A DNA stretch of 23,906 bases from Emiliania huxleyi CCMP1516 (taxonomy: Eukaryota > Haptophyta > Isochrysidales > Noelaerhabdaceae): NCBI RefSeq assembly GCF_000372725.1, contig NW_005198318.1, forward strand, positions 26,510 to 50,415, in the 5' to 3' direction. Made by a program: the position numbers and the translations under genes. Numbering within the stretch: position 1 is the stretch's first letter; each line of letters begins with the position of its first letter. Below, piece by piece: positions 1 through 7,943 of the stretch. Below the pieces are notes generated by a model. That model was not told where the DNA came from and did no database searches. It was given only the letters and a program-made list of their open reading frames with translations.

Positions 1-613
1 AGGCGGGCGCGCGCGGCGCGGCGCTTGGCACGGAGCCGGTTGCGGGGCCGGGCGTGACGAGCCTGCAGGCGGTGCTGGCGGACGGGCGGCGTGTGGCGCG
101 CCGCTTCGCGCTCGAGGCGCCGCGGCGAGATTGTCGCGCACTTGTTGTCCTCACCAGCGACGTTTCCGCGACACCTCCTAGCGCCTTCCTGGGCATGGCG
201 CGACGTTTCCGCGACACCTCCTAGCGCCTTCCTTAGGCGCCGCTGCGCGACGTGTTTGATTGGGTGGGTGCATTGGGCGACGGGACGGACTTCGAGCTCG
301 TGTCGAGCTTCCCGCGCCGCACTTTCGCCGCCGCGGTGGCGGACGAGACCCTCGCGTCGCTCGGCGCACAGCCTAGACTCTACCCCACCTAGCACACGCG
401 ACACACCCAGGCCGCATCACCCCCCTCCTCCGTGTTGATGCACTGCGCCTTTCCGTGCGGACCTCACGGCTCACGCCTCTCTTTCTGATGCTCGTCTGCC
501 GCCTTGCCTGTTTAGGCCTCGGAGGGCAGACGCTGTACCAACGCCTCGACGAGGAGGGCGATGGGTCGGGGAGCGACGCTGCCGCGGGAGGCGAGCCGGG
601 CGGAACGGGCTGA
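1..613 (+). CDS. UBX-domain protein, C-terminal part (5' end outside window)
   Basis: UBX domains are ubiquitin-like folds that recruit p97/Cdc48 to its cofactors. The visible exons (3-116, 237-363, 516-613) join in one frame. Exon 1 gives TSLQAVLADGRRVARRF, the first UBX strands. Exon 2 starts APLRDVFDWV and contains FELVSSFPRRTF, which holds the FPRR loop that contacts p97. Exon 3 gives LGGQTLYQRLDEEG and an acidic/Gly-rich tail ending at TGA 611-613. Both introns (117-236, 120 nt; 364-515, 152 nt) start with GC and end AG before an exonic G. The first has an in-frame stop, so it must be removed. Without the second intron the frame would stop at 390-392 and lose the last UBX strand, so I prefer the spliced form. 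The N-terminal region and start lie upstream, so the subtype cannot be named. Confidence 0.8.
157..233. repeat. 34-bp perfect direct duplication inside UBX intron 1
   Basis: Positions 157-190 and 200-233 are identical over 34 bp with a 9-bp spacer. Each copy contains a potential CTAG acceptor. The duplication fills most of the 120-nt intron and offers alternative 3' splice sites. It is too short to be a recognisable mobile element. Confidence 0.85.
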
Positions 614-929
614 GGGTGGCTTGCGGCTGCGCGGGTGGGAGGAAGGGTGCGACGAGGAGTCGGGAGCGTCCGCCGGAAAAGTGTATGACGACAGTGCCGG
701 GAAGAGCCGCGGGCGAGTCCGAGTGTTGTGTTTCGGTGTGCGTGTCTTGTCTCTTGCGTTGGGTCTCGCTCTCGGCGTCAATGTGCTGCTGTGCGTGGTA
801 GATGTAGAGCCGTGCGCATTGGCACGCTGCCAGAAAATAACTCGCGCTATCCTCCATAGTAGCGAGAGAGAGAGAGTAGAGCCGCATAAAAAATAAAATC
901 GCAGTGAAACCACCCCCTTTCCAACCGTC

Positions 930-1199
930 TCAGGGACGGACGCATTTGCCCCCTTTCAAAGGCGGTTTCGAAGTTGATGAGACCTCGCCCCCCCCTCTCC
1001 AATGAAAGGCGTAAAAAGAGGCGCGGAACAGGCCGGAACCGCCGCTTGCACGTGGGTCACACAATGGCAGCGCTCCAGACGCGCTCTGGTAGCTGCCAAT
1101 GAAGCTGCAGCCCATCGCGCGCGCGCCGGACGGCCACTGCACCTCCACTGCATTGCCCTCCTGCACCGAGCGACGCGTCAAACCTTTGTTGCTGCCCAT
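930..1199 (-). CDS. possible small ORF, unrecognised
   Basis: An ATG at 1199 opens an 89-codon frame with good G/C third positions. It contains the stretches VQEGNAVEVQWPSGARAMG and FIGSYQSASGALPLCDP and stops at 930. I do not recognise a family. There is no signal peptide or membrane segment. It may be a real short gene or one exon of a larger one. In a GC-rich genome open frames of this length are common, so confidence is low. Confidence 0.2.
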   Translation of the reverse strand: MGSNKGLTRRSVQEGNAVEVQWPSGARAMGCSFIGSYQSASGALPLCDPRASGGSGLFRASFYAFHWRGGGEVSSTSKPPLKGGKCVRP

Positions 1200-1282
1200 G
1201 ACCGCCGGCGGCTCCGAGCTCGGGCGAGCGAGCCCTGGCTGAGCTGAGCCACTGCGGTCGCAATTGCAGCGCTGCGGTCGGT

Positions 1283-1330
1283 GCAGAGTGGCCGTGCGCG
1301 TACGGCGTCGTACGCGCACGGCCGCTCTGC
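1283..1330. repeat. long near-perfect hairpin
   Basis: Arms 1283-1304 and 1309-1330 are 22 bp each with a 4-nt GCGT loop. A single position departs from Watson-Crick pairing and would be a G-U pair in RNA. The stem is very GC-rich. It lies between two weak coding candidates and has no neighbouring T-run. Confidence 0.8.
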
Positions 1331-1403
1331 CTCAGTGGCGTGCGGCTTGGGCCAACTGGAGGTCGCTCTCCGACCTCGCTCGCCGAGCTCACAATCCGGC
1401 GCG

Positions 1404-1523
1404 AGCCGCATCGAGTGGAAGTTCGACTTCAGCTGCCGCGAGTGGATGGACTGCCTTGTCGAGTGCAAGCAGTTGGGCTCCGCCGGGAGCATGTGGTGCA
1501 ACATGTTCTCTGGGCGCCAGCAG
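1404..1523 (+). CDS. possible isolated coding exon, unrecognised
   Basis: This stretch has very regular G/C-ending codons and reads IEWKFDFSCREWMDCLVECK followed by QLGSAGSMWCNMFSGRQQ, rich in Trp, Cys and Met. That is unlike frames produced by chance in this DNA. No start, stop or clear splice partners are visible and I do not recognise the family. It could be an exon of an unplaced gene or a decayed fragment. Confidence 0.22.
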
Positions 1524-1817
1524 ACGCGAGCGCGCGAGCGCGTGTTGAAACGGACGCTCCATAGCAACACTCGAGATACACTCGAAGGGGTACACGTTTT
1601 CTTTTCGGGTTTCGTGGGTTATAGTGCACTTGGAAGCGACGAAACCGAAGACGGTTGGCCCCGGGGTGGTTTCACTGCGTCGCCTCGAGGGGGTCGAGGG
1701 AGCCCTCGTGTGGCTCGTGGACTGTTCTTGCTTCTTGTCACCTTCCTACCTATGTTTTTATGGTGATGCTGCCACGATGCACAATGTGCTGCGTCGAAGC
1801 ACCGGCCCTGAGTCCGA

Positions 1818-2004
1818 GTGAGTTTGATGTCCCTCATTCAGTAGGGTGCGCAACTGAGAGCTGCAAAAGGGGATGAAACAGCCCTTGGGGTGCTCCTTGG
1901 CGCTTGGGTGCTGCCTTGTGCAGTGGCAATTTTCTGGCACTAGTGAGTTTGATGTCCTCATCAATAGGGTGCAACTGACAGCCAGCAAAAGGGGACGAAA
2001 CAGC
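1818..2004. repeat. degenerate tandem duplication, about 125-bp period
   Basis: Copy A (1818-1882) and copy B (1943-2004) share GTGAGTTTGATGTCC, AGGGTGC, CAACTGA and GCAAAAGGGG followed by GAAACAGC, with small indels. It is probably an old duplication of a non-coding unit. No open frame is conserved between the copies. Confidence 0.75.
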
Positions 2005-2489
2005 TGATCAACTGACTCTCGATGAGAGGGTCACGGCTCGGGACGGCTCGGTCGGGGCCCTCGGGACCGCTCGAGACCGCTCGGGACCGCTCTCGGACAT
2101 TGGTCATTGCTGCTCCTCCGCCCCCCTGGCGCGACGTGAGTCCCTCTACACCGCTTGTGACTGTGCATGCATCCAGGACGGTGTCAGAGACGCTTACTTA
2201 GACACCATTGGCTTGTGGGAGGAGTAGTTTCTTTCTTGTATTGACCAACATCCGGGATCGAGGTGGCCCCACCCAAGGGCCGCCCATCAAAGGGACTGCG
2301 ACAGAAGACGCCCAATCTTGCTGCGCAAGCAAGAAAAGCGGCATATGTCGGCACGCCGAAATAAAAGGCTCCGCATGAGCACAATGGAGGAATTTAAGTT
2401 TCCACTTAAGTTTCCACAGTAGCACTAGGCTCTAGGCACCACGCTGTCGTCAAACCCAGGATGGAGGCGAGCCAAGTTGCTGCTTCACG

Positions 2490-2504
2490 AAAAAAAATCT
2501 TGTT
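2490..2504 (+). promoter_or_regulatory. A-rich promoter-like motif upstream of SNARE gene
   Basis: An AAAAAAAATCTTGTT stretch lies 40-54 nt before the SNARE start codon. It resembles A/T-rich motifs found just upstream of other genes in this window (5577-5594, 11643-11652, 16077-16085). Function is inferred only from recurrence and position. Confidence 0.3.
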
Positions 2505-2543
2505 CGGGTGCCCGGTTTTGCGCCGGGCGCCGGCTTCGCGGTA

Positions 2544-3031
2544 ATGAGCGGAGACACGCTAACCACCAGTTACCAGGACGCCGAGGAGGCGTTGAGCCGC
2601 GCAAAGCTCACGGCCGAGCGCACGGAGCGTGTCGGCGCCCACGTCCTCGGCACGCTCGGTGACCAGCGGCAGCAGCTCCTCGGCGCCGCGGACGGTGCGG
2701 CAGCTTGAGCCTTGCTGCGGCCAGCCAGCCACGGCTCCACTCCCACACCCCTCGACCTGTCCACCCCTCCACCACCCCAGGCCTCGAGGCCGCGGACCAC
2801 GAGCTGGGCCGCACGAAGCAGACCATCAGCGACCTCTTTGCGCGGCTGGCGCGGCGTAGGCGCGTGGCGCTCCTCCCTCCCTCATCGCTCTCGCAGCTCT
2901 TAAATTCCACCACCACCGGTGACCCGCGCCCCTGTAGGCGCTGCCTCATCGGCACCGCCGCCGTGCTCGCCCTCATCGCCGCGGTCCTCCTCTATTGGAA
3001 GCTGCGCAATGCCTTTGGCGGAGGCGGCTAG
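2544..3031 (+). CDS. Qb-type (Vti1-like) SNARE, tail-anchored
   Basis: SNAREs drive membrane fusion by forming four-helix bundles. Vti1-type Qb proteins act at Golgi, TGN and endosomes. Exons 2544-2694, 2781-2853 and 2938-3031 give 105 aa. The SNARE helix spans about residues 18-75: ERTERVGAHVLGTLGDQRQQL holds the candidate zero-layer Gln in LGDQRQ, then LEAADHELGRTKQTISDLF with hydrophobic heptads. A C-terminal anchor follows (about 77-97, LIGTAAVLALIAAVLLYWKL) with a short lumenal tail. Intron 1 is GT-AG (86 nt). Intron 2 is GC-AG (84 nt): only the GC donor keeps the membrane segment in frame. The heptad spacing supports the intron 1 choice. Vti1 proteins usually have an N-terminal Habc bundle and are about 220 aa. 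Here it is absent, so either upstream exons are missed or this is a short SNARE. Confidence 0.75.
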
Positions 3032-4459
3032 CGGCGCCATCCTCGCCTTGGCCGGTCCCGGCTCTGCGGCTGTTTCTGAGAGAGGTGTGATTGTCTTTCG
3101 TCCAAGCCACAGTCTCACTTTGTCTCAAGATTGGCGCAAACCAACGCGCAACGGCACAGGCACCTCTTATCGTAAAAGAGAGACGTGTGTGTGTTTTGTG
3201 TGATGCTCTGAAGGATTGAGACACATTGAGAGAGACACCTCTGAGACACCTTCGGCGAAGGTCACCTAGCTCCGTGAGAGACTGTCACACTCCTCACACA
3301 TCACTCAAAACTCTCAAAAAGCATGTGCACAAAAGCCACTGCGCTGTTCGTGAGTTCGTCCTGTTGCCGAATCTGAGCGGATTCCGCGCGCCTTTTCCCC
3401 TGCACCTCCCCCCTCTCACTAACGGTCACTAGAGACACACTACGCCACGGTAGTTACGGCTAACAGTTTACTGTGGGCTCTCCTGTATCTTATTACTGGG
3501 CTGGGTCTTTAGGCATTGTGGGGTTGGCACTCCCATCGACCCTCATGACCTCCTGCGGTCTCTGAGGTGGACACCACAGTGGGTGTGGGAGAGTGGGACC
3601 ACAGTCAGGATACACTCGAAGGCTGGGTAAGCAGTAGAGCTAGAGGTCGATACTCGACGCGTCCCACATGGTCTGTGTCGCTGTCGGGACGCTGTCGACA
3701 GGACGTCGAGCGACACCGGGGCAGTGCCACCCAGGAGTGGTCGGGCGGTCTTCCGTCATGAGAGAGCCACCATGTGATCCGTATGATGATTCCTGACAAC
3801 CGCCTGCCCCTCAGTCAACTTTCGTCACAGTTCCCGCTCTGAGAGGAGCTGCGGGTCAGCTCGACAGCTGGAGCTGTGTCGCCGGCGTGCAGCGGCCTGC
3901 CTCCGGAGGTGCCTCTGAGGTGGACATTTTTTGGTCACCGTGAGAGAACGCGTTCGAATTTTACACTCCGGAACTTCAACTCCACACGCGCACCGGTCAG
4001 GGCTACAATAGTGCCAGTGACGAGGCGGAGGCGCGTGTCTTTCCCTTCATTTTCCTACAATCGCTGTGAGCTCCCAGCCACGTACTTCCTCGCTTTCACC
4101 GCGTTTGGTGTACTTTGGCAAAGTCTTCTTTGGTCTTTGCTCTATTTCGTATTTGCACTTTTTTGCAAAAACTTGTGAAATTCCTTCAGTGAAACGGGGG
4201 CGGCCGAAAAATTGTAACAGCGTTTCATGATCATGTGAAATTCTCTCTCTCATGAATTCACATGTGAAAGTGAAAGTTTGAAATTTCACTCACGAACCGC
4301 CTGTCAGCAGCGAGGCTTGTGCACCATAGCACAATTGCCGAATTGGCCAGGCCATAGCACAGATTCCTACCACAGCCCTCTCTAGACACTCTCGCAGACC
4401 GGCACGCGGCCAGAGCGGTTCGTGATCTGTCGCCCCGCTCCCGACTCCTGGGGCCGCGC
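3032..4459. other. 1.4-kb spacer between convergent SNARE and COPE genes
   Basis: It lies between the 3' ends of two convergent genes. I see no credible coding exon. CTCTGAGGTGGACA recurs near 3559 and 3914, GATACACTCGAAGG near 3609 repeats a string found near 1573, and GTGAAATTC-like words cluster at 4175-4290. The open frame at 3876-4178 has poor codon pattern and I do not call it. Confidence 0.6.
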
Positions 4460-5563
4460 TCACTCTTTGCTCAGCTGGTTGGCGCACCGGTCAAAGCTCG
4501 TCTCGAGCTCGCCGTACTTCGCGACCCACGGGTGTGCGGGTGCGGAGATCTTGAGCTGGGAGGTGTACCGCCCGATCACCTCCGCCGGCTTCTGCAGCTG
4601 GTTGAGGCAGACCACCAGGTTGATGAGCGAGGTCGTGTCGTTCGGCGACTGCGACAGCGCCTCCTGCAGCAGCCTCTCGGCCTCGTCAAAACGGCCCATG
4701 TGCATGTTGCACGAGGCCATCGCGTTGAGCAGCATGAGCGACATGTGGTACTTCTCGCCCAGCTCCTGGAACTCGTACAGCGCATCCTGCGCCGTCTCGC
4801 CTCCCGACTCGCACAGGCTCGTCCACGCGTGCGAGAGCCTATGGGGAGCTTCCTAGAATGTTCCCTAAAAGGTTCGAGGTCAAGGGGGTCGTACACGTGT
4901 GCGAGAGCTTTGTCAGCGTGTCGTCGTCGTACTGCTCCTGCATCGACTTGACCTGCGGGGCGGGGCGGGGCGGGGGGGGGGGGGGGGGGGTCGGTGGCCC
5001 CACGGGGTCCCTGGGCGGAGGGGTAAGGGCGGGTCAAGGACGGGGGAGGGGGTCGAACGGCGTGTGGCCTCTTTGGCGCAGGGCGCGGAGGAGGGCGGCG
5101 AGGCGGGGCGGGCAGCGCGCGCCAGCTTGCGCGCGAGGTCGGGGCGGTCCATTTGTAGGTAGATCTGGACGACGAGGGCCATCACGTCGATCTGCGTGGA
5201 CTGGTGTGAAATCTTGAGCGCCTCCTTGTGGTCCCTCTCGTGCAGGAACACCGTCGCCGCCACGAGGATCAACTGCCAGTTGTCCTGCGCGGTCGCGTCC
5301 GTCAGCCACTCCTTGAGCTGCGCTACCACCGCCTCCTTGGAGACGCCCGATAGGTACGACGCGAGCATCTTGACCGCCTGCAGCGCGACCGGCGCCTGCG
5401 CCCCCACCTCGTCCATCACCACCCGGTGCTGCCCCTGCTCGATGAGCGCGCGGTACATGAAAAAGTCGCGCTCGGTGCTCGCGCCGAGGCCCATCGCCTC
5501 GCTGACCGCCTGCTGGTAGTTGCCCAGGTAGAGCGCGTTCCGCAACCCGTACAGGTCGCCCAT
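4460..5563 (-). CDS. COPE: coatomer subunit epsilon (epsilon-COP)
   Basis: Epsilon-COP is a TPR-like helical subunit of the COPI coat. It partners alpha-COP in the outer cage on Golgi-to-ER vesicles. Three exons, 5563-5123, 4952-4909 and 4838-4460, give 287 aa, close to the usual ~300. Family landmarks: LRNALYLGNYQQAVSEA near the N-terminus, ERDFFMYRALIEQGQ, LYLQMDRP-type text ending exon 1 at LARKL, DDDTLTKLSHAW across exons 2-3, and LLNAMASCNMHMGRFDEAER followed by LINLVVCLNQLQKPAEV and FDRCANQLSKE at the end. Both introns (4953-5122, 170 nt; 4839-4908, 70 nt) are GC-AG. Lengths and phases agree (864 nt). The start is the first Met before the conserved DLYGLRNA; a short in-frame upstream extension is possible but unconserved. 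Confidence 0.94.
4956..4990. repeat. poly-G tract in COPE intron 1
   Basis: On the plus strand GGGGC units run into an uninterrupted G run of about 18-20 bases, which is a C run in the transcript. It lies immediately upstream of the 3' splice site and could act as a polypyrimidine tract. It is also a likely place for length polymorphism or sequencing error. Confidence 0.85.
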
Positions 5564-5576
5564 CGCAGCGGAACTC

Positions 5577-5594
5577 TTGCGCAAAAAAAATTCC
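5577..5594 (-). promoter_or_regulatory. A/T-rich promoter-like motif before COPE
   Basis: In the sense direction the motif reads GGAATTTTTTTTGCGCAA and lies 14-31 nt before the COPE start codon. Nearly the same string (TTTTTTGCGC joined to AAAATTC) occurs on the minus strand at 14697-14739. Role inferred from recurrence and placement. Confidence 0.35.
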
Positions 5595-5985
5595 AACCAC
5601 ACTGCCCGTGCCGCGGAGCTAGGCACAGGAAGGCCGAGAAAGCCTAGGAGTACTTAACGAGTTCCGCGACCTACGCAGTCAAACCTGGGGGGAACCTGAC
5701 CGCATGATGGCGGACTTCCGAAACCTCGGTCCTCGCTGAGCTCTCTGACCGTTCTCGCTCCCCATCGAGCTCTTCACATTTTTGTGCCCGCTCTTAAGGC
5801 ACAACAACGGGCACCTCCCTATGTGTCAGAGCGCGCACGAGTGGGTGAGTGTGCGAGCAATATCGAAAGATGGTGGAGGCCAGGATCGCACCAGGATCGC
5901 ACACAGCAGGGGGTGGCGGGACGGCTGTGGAGCGAAGTGGCTGTAGCCAGCCTGGGACAATAAGATGAGATTGCCAGCGAGGGAG

Positions 5986-6150
5986 GGTGTAGAGGATGTA
6001 GAGTGTGAGCGCTGTAGAGCTGTAGAGCTGTAGAGCGCTGTAGAGCTGTAGAGCTCTACATCGTTCCGCTGCGTGACGAAGTGCCTCCGATGTAGAGCGA
6101 TGTAGAGGCGCTCTACAACGTGAAATCTCTACTAACAACAAACTCTACAT
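5986..6150. repeat. TGTAGAG array with inverted copies
   Basis: TGTAGAG occurs nine times between 5988 and 6107, five at 8-10 bp spacing (6013, 6021, 6029, 6039, 6047). Inverted CTCTACA copies lie at 6054-6060 and 6111-6117, with a related ACTCTACAT at 6142. The arrangement can fold into alternative hairpins on either strand. Confidence 0.85.
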
Positions 6151-6186
6151 TCAAAAGCGGCGAACAGAGGCACGTCGCTCTCCGAC

Positions 6187-6342
6187 ATGAGGCGCGTTGC
6201 ACTTGCCAGTGCTGCCCTGGCCTTCTGTCTGCCCGCCCAATGGGTGGCAGGTGCCTCTGCTGCTGTGGCATGCCTCACGGCTGCGACTGACCGGCGCCTC
6301 GGCGCGTCAACCGGCGCCGCAGGCTCTTCGGGCCAAAAATAA
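6187..6342 (+). CDS. possible small secreted-type ORF
   Basis: A 51-codon frame starting at ATG 6187 begins MRRVALASAALAFCLPAQWV. This is a plausible signal peptide: basic n-region, Ala/Leu core and an ASA site near residue 25. A short polar tail ends at TAA 6340-6342. No homologue is recognised. It could be the first exon of a gene whose other exons I cannot place, because the following DNA is a repeat array. Low confidence. Confidence 0.2.
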   Translation: MRRVALASAALAFCLPAQWVAGASAAVACLTAATDRRLGASTGAAGSSGQK

Positions 6343-6354
6343 AAAATGAAAAAT

Positions 6355-6830
6355 AAAAAATCATCTCCGATCTCCATCTCCAATCTCCAAATCTCCAGCG
6401 TTATATTTTGCCGGATCCAGTCAGATCTCCGATCTCCAATCTCCAATCTTCAACGTTTTTTTTGCTTCTCCGATCTTCATCTCCGATCTCCAATCTCCAA
6501 TCTCGACTTGTGGGGGGGGCGTGTCGGGGGGGGAATCGACGTCCTTCCAAGGGGATGCTCTTTCCCTTTCACGCCTTCAAGCGGATCTCCACCCTCTTTT
6601 CGCGCCATTTTGCAATCTCCAGTCGGCCACACGATTCTCTAGGCGCCTTTGGCGCGAAGTCAACATCTCCGCCTCCGGCCTGAGATCTCGAGGTGCCGAT
6701 GGCGGCAGCTCAAGATCTCTACGTTCAGTTAAAGATCTCTGAGTTTTGTGCGAGATGCTGTGTGTGGAAGATCTCTGATCGGCATCTACGATCTCCACTC
6801 AACAAAAATCTACTGGTGTCCCGTAGAGAT
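6355..6830. repeat. AATCTCC / GATCTCC degenerate array
   Basis: From 6355 to 6510 the words GATCTCC, CATCTCC and AATCTCC follow each other almost without spacer. They form three higher-order copies, two ending in CAGCGTTATATTTT and CAACGTTTTTTTT. Scattered GATCTCC/AGATCTCT words continue to about 6830. It is a low-order satellite, not coding. Confidence 0.8.
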
Positions 6831-7228
6831 CTTGATGTATGCGGAAGCTCAATTTTCTCGCAATATAGAGAGATAGAGAGTTGTGTTTGTCCTCAGATTG
6901 GACCAACACGACAGTAGTACTACTCTTCAGTACGTACCGGGCGCGGGCCCACAATGCGACAAAACCGAAACACGACGAAAACGGGCGCGGGGCGGGGGCG
7001 GGGGGGGGCGCCGGGCGGGAGCGGCTATATATAATATAGTCGCCGACCACACCCACACAGAAGCCTGCACAAAGACCGCAGGGCGGGGACTTGCTCCTTT
7101 TTACCCATCTTCCAGTAGAGCGAGGTGTGGTCCGTGTTATTTATTTACTTAGGCTATACCTGAAGATAGTAGTGTAGGGATGTGCGATGCTGGCATATCG
7201 TACCCTTCGCACAGATCACAGCCGTGCG

Positions 7229-7825
7229 CTATCGCTTCCCGTACAGCTTGATGTCCATCACGAGGTCGGGCTGGTATGGCCGGTTCGCGTTGCAGTAGAT
7301 GTTTTTGAAGCGCTGGAACGCGCCCTCACCCATGTCGCCCGGCCGCACCTCCCGCGGAGGGATGGGCCCAAAGCCGCCGCCGCACTCTTGGTACTGCAGC
7401 CCCGGCAGCGGGCGAGCGAGTCCCTCGTACGCGAGAGAGGAGGGGATGATGGCGCGCCGGACGCCGCCTGGCAACATCGGCGGCACGCCGCCGCCGCCCG
7501 CGACCGCCTGCTCGAGGCCCGGGATGGTCGAGCCGTCGCCAAGCGCCCACGCATACGGCTGCTGCCTCTCGGCTGTCGAATCGATCTTGGCGCCGTACCT
7601 CGCACCCGTCGTAGACATGACGTAATCGATCACGACGCGGCACGGCGCCTGCGGCGCCGCGCCGCTGCCGACCTTTGCGTCCGCCCACTGCAGACCATTC
7701 GACGACGTGGAGAACTCGAGCGCCGGCGTTGCCGCCACCGCCGCTGGAGTTGGCCGCATCGCAGGGCGGGCCGCGAGAGATGCCGCGAGCAGAAGCCGGC
7801 GGCCGAAGACCGACGCGGCGTGCAT
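7229..7825 (-). CDS. FKBP-type peptidyl-prolyl isomerase, probably thylakoid lumen
   Basis: FKBPs catalyse cis-trans isomerisation of proline peptide bonds and assist protein folding. This single-exon gene encodes 198 aa. The N-terminus (MHAASVFGRRLLLAASLAAR) carries twin Arg before a Leu/Ala stretch, like Tat-type lumenal targeting signals. A hydrophilic FKBP fold follows: GLQWADAKVGSG, VVIDYVMSTTGARYG, the core WALGDGSTIPGLEQAVAG, then MLPGGVRRAIIPSSLAYEG. The C-terminal extension with GFGPIPP and KNIYCNANRPYQPDL is, to my knowledge, characteristic of plant and algal plastid FKBPs. Some canonical FKBP12 active-site aromatics look replaced, so isomerase activity may be weak. A short hydrophobic core weakens the lumen prediction. 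Its start faces the ORF at 7944, 118 bp away. Confidence 0.88.
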   Translation of the reverse strand: MHAASVFGRRLLLAASLAARPAMRPTPAAVAATPALEFSTSSNGLQWADAKVGSGAAPQAPCRVVIDYVMSTTGARYGAKIDSTAERQQPYAWALGDGSTIPGLEQAVAGGGGVPPMLPGGVRRAIIPSSLAYEGLARPLPGLQYQECGGGFGPIPPREVRPGDMGEGAFQRFKNIYCNANRPYQPDLVMDIKLYGKR

Positions 7826-7943
7826 GTGAGATCAGTGAAGCCAGTCGGTCACACCGTACACAGAGAGCGGATCCGCAAATCGTGGGAACTACTCACGGAG
7901 GCAGAGGATACTCCTGCCAAATACAAAGACTTGGAGGCAGGCC

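Larger units (their letters stand above)
614..2543. other. 1.9-kb spacer between UBX and SNARE genes
   Basis: No recognisable gene. It holds the presumed 3' UTR of the UBX gene (with a short GA run near 850), two weak coding candidates (930-1199 minus and 1404-1523 plus), a long hairpin (1283-1330), a run of CTCGGGACCG-like short repeats near 2040-2095, a degenerate tandem duplication (1818-2004), and an A-rich promoter-like motif at 2490-2504. Confidence 0.6.
5595..7228. other. 1.6-kb repeat-rich spacer between COPE and FKBP genes
   Basis: It is upstream of COPE and downstream of FKBP. It contains a short direct repeat (CCAGGATCGCAC, near 5880-5902), the TGTAGAG array, a small ORF with a signal-like N-terminus (6187-6342), the AATCTCC array, and a GGCTATATATAATATAGTC stretch at 7023-7041. 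No conserved gene is recognised. Confidence 0.6.

Noticed and set aside
3876..4178. 100-codon plus-strand frame
   Set aside because: Third-position pattern is poor, text is unconserved and it ends in an A/T-rich stretch. Probably chance.
4576..5037. Arg-rich minus-strand frame through COPE exons 2-3
   Set aside because: It is the COPE locus read in the wrong frame through the intron. The spliced reading matches epsilon-COP throughout.
7023..7041. TATA-like stretch GGCTATATATAATATAGTC
   Set aside because: It lies on the 3' side of FKBP with no plus-strand gene start downstream, so a promoter role is unsupported.
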